Assembly: GCA_002716165.1 (NCBI GenBank)
Contig: PAZT01000055.1
Location: forward strand, 1-15,283
Source: Deltaproteobacteria bacterium
GTDB lineage: Bacteria; SAR324; NAC60-12
Reading direction: 5' to 3'
DNA length: 15,283 bases
Of this stretch, positions 6,713 through 12,958 are shown one piece after another. The notes under the pieces were generated by a model. That model was not told where the DNA came from. It did no database searches and was given only the letters and a program-made list of their open reading frames with translations. The position numbers and the translations under genes are program-made. Numbering within the stretch: the stretch's first letter is position 1; each line of letters opens with the position of its first letter.

Positions 6713-8131
6713 CTAGATCAATTCTCTAGGGTGAATCACCTTTGCATCAGGGAATTTTGATGTCCATTTTTCAACAGATAATGCGAATTTATCTGCCTGT
6801 TCAGGAGCTGAGGCACTAAAATTTTCAGGATTTTTTAGAACTTTATCAATTTCCTTAATAGATAGAGGAATTCTTCTATCTCTTGCTATACGGCTTGAAA
6901 ATTCATTAGCGTTGCCTTTACCTTTCTGGATTTTCTCTGTAACTGCAATTGCATGCTCTTTAATTGCTAAGTGCATGTTTTCCCTGCCACCCCCATTTTG
7001 AATAGCCTTCATCAAAAGCATCGTTGATGCCAGTAAAGGCAAATTCTGCATAAGTTCTTCATCAATTCTAGCTTCATAAAATCCCATTTCATTCAAAACT
7101 GTAAGTACAGCTTCAAGCTGACCATCGACTGCAAAAAACACCCCTGGTAAAGCAACACGACGCACAACTGAACAGGAAACATCACCCTCATTCCACTGAT
7201 CACCACTTACACCACTTATCATTGCACCATAACCATTCAATATATGATGAAATCCGCAGATGCGTTCCGATGTTCGCGCATTTATTTTATGCGGCATTGC
7301 TGATGAGCCTGTTTGTCCCTCCTTAAAGCCTTCTGTTGCCAAACCATGTCCTGCCATTAAACGCAATGTTTTTGCAAAACTAGAAATTCCTGAACTTATT
7401 GTAATAAGACTTTGGACTGTTTCCAGATCAAAACTTCTTGGATAAATTTGGCCTACAGAATTCATTACTGAACTACAGTCAAAATGTTCAAGAACCAGCT
7501 TGTTCAATTGGGACAACTTCTTTTCGTCACCATTCAAAAGCTCAAACTGATCAAGTCTCGTTCCAACAGCACCTTGAATTCCTCTCATTGGATAATTTTC
7601 TATAAAGTGATCAAGCCTTTTAAGAGCAAACAATATCTCTTCTCCGAACATAGATATTCTTTTCCCCACAGTTGTAGGTTGCGCTGGGACATTATGAGTC
7701 CTTGCAACAATAGAAATGGTTTTGGTACGTAGGCTCCATAAAGCCATTTGATGCAAAACAGCAATGACTTTTAAACGTATTATCTTAAGAGAACGAAATA
7801 TTTGCACCTGTTCTACATTATCAGTTAAATCTCTACTAGTAAGACCTTTGTGTATATGCTGGTGTCCAGCCAAATCACAAAATTCCTCTATTCTTGACTT
7901 TACATCATGAAGCAGTTTTCTTTCACGTTTTGAGATACTTTCTAGGTTAATCTGACTCTTAACTTTCTCATAAGAAACAATTGCTGATTCAGGGATATCA
8001 ACACCCAATTTTTTCTGTGCCCTCATTACAACTATCCAAAATTCTCGCTCAAGGATTACCTTCCCTTCAGGTGACCATATTCCCGAAATTTCTGGACTTG
8101 CATAACGAGATGAAAGTATATCGGGAATCAT
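6713..8131 (-). CDS. purB: Adenylosuccinate lyase
   Basis: PurB (472 residues) catalyses two steps of purine synthesis, SAICAR to AICAR and adenylosuccinate to AMP, each releasing fumarate, in the cytoplasm. Hallmarks of the fumarase/aspartase superfamily are present: HIHKGLTSRDLTDN (92-105), ARTHNVPAQPTTVGKR (143-158) with the catalytic-region His145, and the flexible signature loop GSSAMPHKINARTSE (275-289). The RTHNVPAQ version, instead of RTHGQPA as in E. coli PurB, places it with the adenylosuccinate lyases found in actinobacteria and several other lineages. The start at MIPDILSSRYASPEI fits the family N-terminus (RY.SPEM..IW), although no Shine-Dalgarno precedes it. The gene follows trpS by 87 nt, with a strong hairpin in between, so it may have its own promoter or be reached by read-through. 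Confidence 0.96.
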   Translation of the reverse strand: MIPDILSSRYASPEISGIWSPEGKVILEREFWIVVMRAQKKLGVDIPESAIVSYEKVKSQINLESISKRERKLLHDVKSRIEEFCDLAGHQHIHKGLTSRDLTDNVEQVQIFRSLKIIRLKVIAVLHQMALWSLRTKTISIVARTHNVPAQPTTVGKRISMFGEEILFALKRLDHFIENYPMRGIQGAVGTRLDQFELLNGDEKKLSQLNKLVLEHFDCSSVMNSVGQIYPRSFDLETVQSLITISSGISSFAKTLRLMAGHGLATEGFKEGQTGSSAMPHKINARTSERICGFHHILNGYGAMISGVSGDQWNEGDVSCSVVRRVALPGVFFAVDGQLEAVLTVLNEMGFYEARIDEELMQNLPLLASTMLLMKAIQNGGGRENMHLAIKEHAIAVTEKIQKGKGNANEFSSRIARDRRIPLSIKEIDKVLKNPENFSASAPEQADKFALSVEKWTSKFPDAKVIHPRELI

Positions 8132-8185
8132 AATCTGATTAACTGGAGTGGATAAAAAATTAATGAATTGTTTTATGCAGTATAG

Positions 8186-8219
8186 TTTGTTTCTGATTTA
8201 AACCAGAAACAAATTTTTT
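8186..8219 (+). terminator. Strong hairpin with T-run between trpS and purB, terminator-like on the plus strand
   Basis: TTTGTTTCTG (8186-8195) and CAGAAACAAA (8204-8213) form a perfect 10-bp stem with an 8-nt loop, followed on the plus strand by six T (8214-8219). This is the layout of an intrinsic terminator for plus-strand transcription, that is, antisense to the genes on both sides. In minus-strand RNA the same stem begins 5 nt after the trpS stop codon but lacks a U-run. There it could protect the trpS mRNA 3' end or slow read-through into purB. The run of T overlaps the trpS stop codon. Confidence 0.55.
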
Positions 8220-9190
8220 CAAAGACCAACTTTTACTCGCACTCTTTCGGTGACTTGTCTTGCAATTGCACTTGCTTTGTCTCGACCAGATTCAAGTATT
8301 CCATCTAGTTGAGGAAGGTCTTTTCTAATTTTTTGATATATCTCCCTTGGCTCACTCAGTTCAAGATTTAATGCTTCAAAACAAATCTCCTTTACTTCAC
8401 CGTAGCCCAAACCTCCTGCTAGGTAGCGGGAAGCCAATTCTTTCTGTTCTGTTTCTGTTGAGAAAAACTTATAAAGGGAAAAAACATTACAAGTGCCCGG
8501 GTCTTTAGAGTCTTCAACTGCTTTTGAATCTGTAGTTATCTTCATAATGGCTTTTCGGAACTGTTTTTCCGAAGCCATCAACGGGACCACATTACCATAT
8601 GATTTGCTCATTTTCCTACCGTCAAGACCCGGTATTGTAGCTACATCATTTTGAATAATTGCCTCTGGAATAACAAACACTTCACCAAAAAGATGATTAA
8701 AACGAATAGCCAAGTCTCTTGTAATTTCTAGATGTTGCTGCTGGTCTTGTCCTACTGGTACAAAATTAGAATCATATATCAATATATCGGAAGCCATAAG
8801 AACAGGATAACTGAATAATCCCATATTAACTTCCTGCTTCTTGGAAATCGCATCCTTAAACGCGTGAGCCCTTTCCATCAAACCTTTTGGTGTTATACAG
8901 GAAAGAATCCATGTAAGTTCTGTAACTTCTGGAATATCTGATTGACGAAAAAAAGCATGATTATCAAAATCCATTCCCAAAGCAGCGAAAATGGCTGTTA
9001 GATCGTAAGCATTCTCTCTAAGTTGATTAGGGTCTTGAGTGGAGGTGAGAGCATGATAATCAGCGATAAAGTAAAACGTCTCATGCGTTTTTTGCATTTG
9101 TATCGCCGGTTTAATCATGCCCAGATAGTTGCCTAAATGGGTAGTACCAGTAGGTTTTATACCTGAAAGTGAACGGGGCTTTACACCCAT
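8219..9190 (-). CDS. trpS: Tryptophanyl-tRNA synthetase
   Basis: TrpS (323 residues, a typical bacterial length of about 320-340) charges tRNA-Trp in the cytoplasm. Class I signatures are clear: SGIKPTGTTHLGNYLG (9-24) contains the HIGH-equivalent motif, and GRKMSKSYGN (191-200) the KMSKS loop. VGQDQQQHLEITRDLA (146-161) is the conserved strand and helix that contribute to nucleotide and substrate binding. The Met-Gly start lies 3 nt after the rpmA stop, consistent with co-transcription with rplU-rpmA; no Shine-Dalgarno is visible. Its place right after rpmA is where obgE is usually found in many bacteria, so the arrangement is a rearranged version of the ribosomal operon. Nothing suggests truncation or a paralogous, non-charging form. 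Confidence 0.97.
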   Translation of the reverse strand: MGVKPRSLSGIKPTGTTHLGNYLGMIKPAIQMQKTHETFYFIADYHALTSTQDPNQLRENAYDLTAIFAALGMDFDNHAFFRQSDIPEVTELTWILSCITPKGLMERAHAFKDAISKKQEVNMGLFSYPVLMASDILIYDSNFVPVGQDQQQHLEITRDLAIRFNHLFGEVFVIPEAIIQNDVATIPGLDGRKMSKSYGNVVPLMASEKQFRKAIMKITTDSKAVEDSKDPGTCNVFSLYKFFSTETEQKELASRYLAGGLGYGEVKEICFEALNLELSEPREIYQKIRKDLPQLDGILESGRDKASAIARQVTERVRVKVGL

Positions 9191-9193
9191 ATT

Positions 9194-9481
9194 TCAAACA
9201 GTAGAAGAAACTGCTTCGTCCTGAGCAACCACACTGATATATTTTCTTTTATGCTTTCCATTTCCTTTTTGACTGAACATAACGTGACCCGAAACCTTGG
9301 AAAACAAAGTGTAATCTTTCCCTGTACCAACGTTTGTTCCTGCATGGAAAGTTGAACCTACTTGACGAACCAGTATATTCCCTGCTTTTACCAGTTCTCC
9401 ACCATATTTTTTAACACCTCTTCTTTGACCTTGAGAATCTCTACCATTGCGACTGCTACCAGCCGCTTTTTTATGCGCCAT
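9194..9481 (-). CDS. rpmA: 50S ribosomal protein L27
   Basis: L27 (95 residues) is part of the large ribosomal subunit, and its N-terminus reaches toward the peptidyl transferase centre. The start MAHKKAAGSSRNGRDSQGQR is the family signature without the extra cleaved leader seen in Firmicutes. It is followed by GVKKYGGELVKAGNILVRQ and the FHAGTNVGTGKDYTLF block (45-60). The gene starts 8 nt after rplU and ends 3 nt before trpS, placing it in the middle of a compact operon. The short C-terminal tail is ordinary. Confidence 0.98.
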   Translation of the reverse strand: MAHKKAAGSSRNGRDSQGQRRGVKKYGGELVKAGNILVRQVGSTFHAGTNVGTGKDYTLFSKVSGHVMFSQKGNGKHKRKYISVVAQDEAVSSTV

Positions 9482-9489
9482 GATTATAT

Positions 9490-9954
9490 CTATGTAGTAG
9501 GTTTATCTTCTTTTGTTTTATTTATAGCAGTTTTTTTAGTTTTAGCTTTTTTAGTTGCAGCCTTTTTTACCAAAGTCTTTGGAGATTCAGAATTATCTAT
9601 AATTGTTTTTTCCTGTAATGCTTTTTTTGCTGAAGGTGACTTTGGACTGATCTTATCTATTTTTACCATAGTGTGGTCTTGCCGATGACCATATTTCCTT
9701 CTATAGGTTTTTCTTCTCTTCCTTTTAAAAACAATAATTTTTTTATCCTTACCGTGCTCAATAACTGTGCCTTCCACTTTTGCACCTTCTAAAATAGGAT
9801 TTCCTATTCTAAGGTTGTTCTCCTCATCAGAAATTGCCAATACCTGACTTGTTTCAAATGATTCTCCCGGCTCGGCTTTCATTCTATCAAATCGAATGAC
9901 TTCGCCCTTAGCAACCCTATATTGCCTGCCATCCTCACTAATTATTGCAAACAT
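9490..9954 (-). CDS. rplU: 50S ribosomal protein L21 with lysine-rich C-terminal extension
   Basis: L21 binds 23S rRNA in the large subunit. Residues 1-101 form a complete L21: MFAIISEDGRQYRVAKGEVI at the start and FKRKRRKTYRRKYGHRQDHT (76-95) as the rRNA-binding signature, with MVKI next. Bacterial L21 usually ends near residue 103; here about 50 further residues follow, rich in Lys, Ala, Thr and Ser with KKAATKKAKTKK (130-141), like the tails of histone-H1-like proteins. The tail is in frame and ends in a normal stop 8 nt before rpmA. It is the first gene of the minus-strand cluster rplU-rpmA-trpS. No Shine-Dalgarno is visible, and the leader may be very short. An acquired basic extension that binds rRNA or other nucleic acid is an inference. 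Confidence 0.96.
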   Translation of the reverse strand: MFAIISEDGRQYRVAKGEVIRFDRMKAEPGESFETSQVLAISDEENNLRIGNPILEGAKVEGTVIEHGKDKKIIVFKRKRRKTYRRKYGHRQDHTMVKIDKISPKSPSAKKALQEKTIIDNSESPKTLVKKAATKKAKTKKTAINKTKEDKPTT

Positions 9955-9975
9955 TTTATGAATTTATCTTTTAAA

Positions 9976-9981
9976 ATTATA
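9976..9981 (-). promoter_or_regulatory. Possible -10 element for rplU
   Basis: A perfect TATAAT lies on the minus strand with its near edge 22 nt from the rplU start codon, which would give a leader of roughly 15 nt. The -35 position (AAAATG) does not match consensus. The 186-nt spacer must hold promoters for both rplU and menB; no convincing menB promoter was found in it. Confidence 0.25.
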
Positions 9982-10140
9982 AAAACATTCAATTGTCTCA
10001 TTTTAAGATGCACTAAATCAAGTTTATTTATAGATAATTATATTAACAATCACTAATAGATTTTTATCGTCTTGGTTCAGTACGTATGTTAGTATGGAAA
10101 TTTAATATGTATAACTTAAATTTTTTAACTATGGAGCAGA

Positions 10141-10968
10141 ATGAGTTCAAATTACTGGGAAACATGTGGAAACTACACTGACATAAAATACGTAAAATCA
10201 AAAGATGGAATTTCTAAAATTACAATCAATCGTCCAGAAGTTAGAAACGCATTCCGACCACTTACAGTTCGTGAAATGAGGATTGCACTGGAAGATTCTC
10301 GCGAAGACACTGACATAGGTGTAATAATTTTAACTGGAGAAGGAGATAAGGCCTTCTGCTCCGGAGGTGATCAACGAGTACGAGGTGACTCTGGATATAA
10401 AGACAATGAAACTGGCCATTCAAGACTTAATGTTTTAGATTTTCAGCGTGAAATACGATCATGTCCAAAGCCAGTCGTTGCGATGGTTGCAGGATATGCC
10501 ATTGGCGGTGGGCATGTTTTGCATGTAATGTGTGATCTAACTATTGCTGCAGATAATGCCATTTTTGGACAGACAGGTCCTAAAGTGGGTTCATTTGATG
10601 GAGGATACGGGTCAGGTTATCTAGCAAGAATTGTTGGGCAGAAAAAAGCACGTGAAATATGGTTTCTATGTCGTCAGTACAATGCCCAGCAGGCACTTGA
10701 TATGGGACTTGTAAACTCTGTGGTACCATTGAAAAACCTTGAAGAAGAAACACTTCAATGGTCAAGAGAAATGCTGAAAAATTCGCCCATGGCACTACGT
10801 TGCTTGAAATCAGCGATGAACGCAGATTGCGATGGCCAATCAGGTATTCAGGAACTTGCAGGAAATGCCACAATGCTTTTTTACATGTCAGAAGAAGGCC
10901 AAGAAGGAAGGAATGCTTACCTAGAAAAACGCAAACCAGATTTTAGTAAATTTAGTCGTCAACCATGA
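10141..10968 (+). CDS. menB: 1,4-dihydroxy-2-naphthoyl-CoA synthase (naphthoate synthase)
   Basis: MenB (275 residues) closes the second aromatic ring of o-succinylbenzoyl-CoA by an intramolecular Claisen condensation, a cytoplasmic step of menaquinone synthesis. The crotonase fold is shown by FCSGGDQ (72-78) and the oxyanion-hole segment AGYAIGGGH (117-125). MenB is distinguished from ordinary enoyl-CoA hydratases by GQTGPKVGSFDGG (143-155), with Ser151 and Asp153, and by the C-terminal ATMLFYMSEEGQEGRNA (243-259) carrying Tyr248. The QTG motif is that of type I enzymes, which use bicarbonate as catalytic base rather than a side-chain aspartate. GGAG ends 4 nt before the ATG. It opens the men operon, and its stop overlaps the menA start in ATGA, indicating translational coupling. 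The sequence is strikingly like the enterobacterial enzyme. Confidence 0.97.
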   Translation: MSSNYWETCGNYTDIKYVKSKDGISKITINRPEVRNAFRPLTVREMRIALEDSREDTDIGVIILTGEGDKAFCSGGDQRVRGDSGYKDNETGHSRLNVLDFQREIRSCPKPVVAMVAGYAIGGGHVLHVMCDLTIAADNAIFGQTGPKVGSFDGGYGSGYLARIVGQKKAREIWFLCRQYNAQQALDMGLVNSVVPLKNLEEETLQWSREMLKNSPMALRCLKSAMNADCDGQSGIQELAGNATMLFYMSEEGQEGRNAYLEKRKPDFSKFSRQP

Positions 10969-11855
10969 AATTCAATAAAAACCTAAAGATCTGGTTTTTG
11001 GCAGTTCGTCCAAAAACACTTTCTGCTGCTGTTGCGCCTGTTATGATAGGAACAACCATGGCTTTCGTGGGAGGACATGGTCATATAGGGGCAGCATTTG
11101 CTGCTCTTGCAAGCGCACTTTTGATTCAAATAGGTACTAACTTCGCTAATGACTATTTCGACTATCTAAAAGGCGCTGATAACGAAGAACGCATAGGCCC
11201 TCTGCGTGTAACTCAGGCAGGATATGTCAAACCCAAAACTATGTTTCGAAATTTTGTGATTACATTCGGTCTTGCGGCATTTGTTGGTTTGTATTTGATT
11301 TACAGAGGAGGATGGCCAATTATTTTAATCGGAATTCTTTCCATTGCATCTGGAATTCTCTACACAGCTGGTCCATGGCCTTTGGGTTACTTGGGACTAG
11401 GAGATTTTTTTGTGCTAATATTTTTCGGGCCAGTAGCTGTTTGTGGAACTTTTTATGTACAGACATTAGAGATTACAGATACAGTTTTTTTTGCCAGCTT
11501 TGGCCCTGGATTCTTAGCAACTGCACTTCTTGTAATTAATAATTTAAGAGATATTCCAACAGATATAAAAGCTGGTAAACTGACCCTAGCAGTTCGTTTT
11601 GGGCCTACTTTTGCCAGAACTGAATACCTTGTCCTCTTTGTCTCAGCACTGATTCTCCCAATGATACTGGCCTTATTTTTTAATGGTAAATGGTATGCTT
11701 GTATTTCAACCCTAATAATTATCCCAGGTTACTCAGTGATTCGTCAGATAATTACTGGAATAAGTGGCAGAGAGTTGAACCAGACATTAAGTACTTCAGG
11801 CAAGCTGATAATAATTTACAGCGTCCTTTTTTCAATCGGTTGGTGGATAGGATAA
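10965..11855 (+). CDS. menA: 1,4-dihydroxy-2-naphthoate polyprenyltransferase
   Basis: MenA (296 residues) is an integral membrane UbiA-family prenyltransferase that attaches the polyprenyl chain to 1,4-dihydroxy-2-naphthoate, giving demethylmenaquinone. The N-terminus LKIWFLAVRPKTLSAAVAPV (7-26) is typical of MenA. The first Asp-rich motif is NFANDYFDYLKGAD (59-72), the second NNLRDIPTDIKAGK (192-205). These bind the prenyl diphosphate through magnesium. About eight or nine hydrophobic segments can be counted through to the C-terminus. It overlaps menB by 4 nt (ATGA) and ends 2 nt before the menC start codon, so its place in the operon is secure. The mixed motif order and the neighbours argue against UbiA (4-hydroxybenzoate) or a heme or chlorophyll prenyltransferase. 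Confidence 0.95.
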   Translation: MKFNKNLKIWFLAVRPKTLSAAVAPVMIGTTMAFVGGHGHIGAAFAALASALLIQIGTNFANDYFDYLKGADNEERIGPLRVTQAGYVKPKTMFRNFVITFGLAAFVGLYLIYRGGWPIILIGILSIASGILYTAGPWPLGYLGLGDFFVLIFFGPVAVCGTFYVQTLEITDTVFFASFGPGFLATALLVINNLRDIPTDIKAGKLTLAVRFGPTFARTEYLVLFVSALILPMILALFFNGKWYACISTLIIIPGYSVIRQIITGISGRELNQTLSTSGKLIIIYSVLFSIGWWIG

Positions 11856-11857
11856 TT

Positions 11858-12958
11858 ATGAATTCCTGTCAGTGGGAGTTATATAAATATTCACTCCCGT
11901 TAAAGAATCCAGTAAGGTTATTAGGTCACGAATTGAAGCAACGAAAAGGTCTTATTCTTCGACTTTATGACAAGGCAGGAAATTTTGGGGAAGGTGAAAT
12001 TTCACCATTGCCTTTGATGCATACAGAGTCCTTGTCACAAGCAGAAATTCAACTCAAAAATTTCCTCTCTAAATCTTTTCATAAGAATCCTTATTTTATC
12101 AAATCTTTATATCCCTCAGTGCGTTTTGGATTTGAAATGGCATGGCGCACATTATTTAAAAAATTTGATTTAGATCTGGAGGTTTATTCCAGTGGGGAAT
12201 TAATTATAGAAAAAGGGAAAGTAAAAAACTATATCTCATTAGAGCAAATCCCAGTTAATGCTTTGATAACTGGCTCAGTAGATGATTTAAAACACCAATG
12301 TGAACAAATTAAACTTGATGAATTTAAGGCAGTTAAAATAAAAGTTGGGGAATTAAAAGTATATGAAGATTTAAAAAGGCTTGAACTTGCAAAAAAGATT
12401 TTTGGAAATAAAATTACCTTACGTGTCGATGCAAATCGCGGATGGGAATTTAAGCAGGCAAAAGAGTTCGCAATGGGAATAAGAGACTTTAATATAGAAT
12501 ATTGTGAAGAGCCACTCAGAAATATAATACAGCTTGAAAAACTTCATGAACATACAGGTATTAAGGTCGCTCTTGACGAAACATTATGGAGTAATCCAAA
12601 CCCTATTAAACTTCCCAATTCAGCAATAAGTGCATTGATTCTGAAACCAAGCATTTTGGGAGGGTGGATGAATACTAGTTTATGGGTCAATCACGCTGAA
12701 AAATATAAAATAAAGGCTGTAATAAGCAGTGGCATGGAAAGTGGTCTTGGACTTAACTGGATAGCATTAACAAACCTGTTTCTCCTAAAAAAAATAACAC
12801 CTGCAGGACTTGATAGTGCAAAATTCTTTAAATATGACTTAGCTGATCCACCTTTTTCCATTTCAAAGGGGAATTATGTTTTTCCTAATTCTTGGCCAGT
12901 TGCAAAAAAAAAATATCTTAACAAAATTTCTCAGGGCAACTGGAAAACTAATGGTTGA
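11858..12958 (+). CDS. menC: o-Succinylbenzoate synthase
   Basis: MenC (366 residues) dehydrates SHCHC to o-succinylbenzoate. It belongs to the enolase superfamily: an N-terminal capping domain (1-120) followed by a TIM barrel. The catalytic Lys pair is KIK (160-162). The metal ligands are Asp191 (RVDANRGW), Glu217 or Glu218 (EYCEEPL) and Asp240 (VALDETL), and the second general base is Lys263 (LILKPSILGG). ISSGMESGLG (289-298) completes the set. The E. coli-type spacing and motifs favour true OSBS over an N-acylamino acid racemase. The frame is open further upstream inside menA, but the ATG at 11858, 2 nt after the menA stop with AGGAT just before it, fits the family start. It overlaps menE by 8 nt. 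A run of ten A (12904-12913) encodes Lys350-352 near the end; see findings. Confidence 0.94.
   Translation: MNSCQWELYKYSLPLKNPVRLLGHELKQRKGLILRLYDKAGNFGEGEISPLPLMHTESLSQAEIQLKNFLSKSFHKNPYFIKSLYPSVRFGFEMAWRTLFKKFDLDLEVYSSGELIIEKGKVKNYISLEQIPVNALITGSVDDLKHQCEQIKLDEFKAVKIKVGELKVYEDLKRLELAKKIFGNKITLRVDANRGWEFKQAKEFAMGIRDFNIEYCEEPLRNIIQLEKLHEHTGIKVALDETLWSNPNPIKLPNSAISALILKPSILGGWMNTSLWVNHAEKYKIKAVISSGMESGLGLNWIALTNLFLLKKITPAGLDSAKFFKYDLADPPFSISKGNYVFPNSWPVAKKKYLNKISQGNWKTNG

Noticed and set aside
11690..11857. Extended N-terminus for menC overlapping menA by 165 nt
   Set aside because: The extension reads menA out of frame with no MenC similarity; the ATG at 11858 sits 2 nt after the menA stop and matches the family start.
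12876..12950. Extended N-terminus for menE inside menC
   Set aside because: The 25 extra residues are a second frame of menC; the MenE pattern begins at the ATG at 12951. Kept only as part of the slippage observation.
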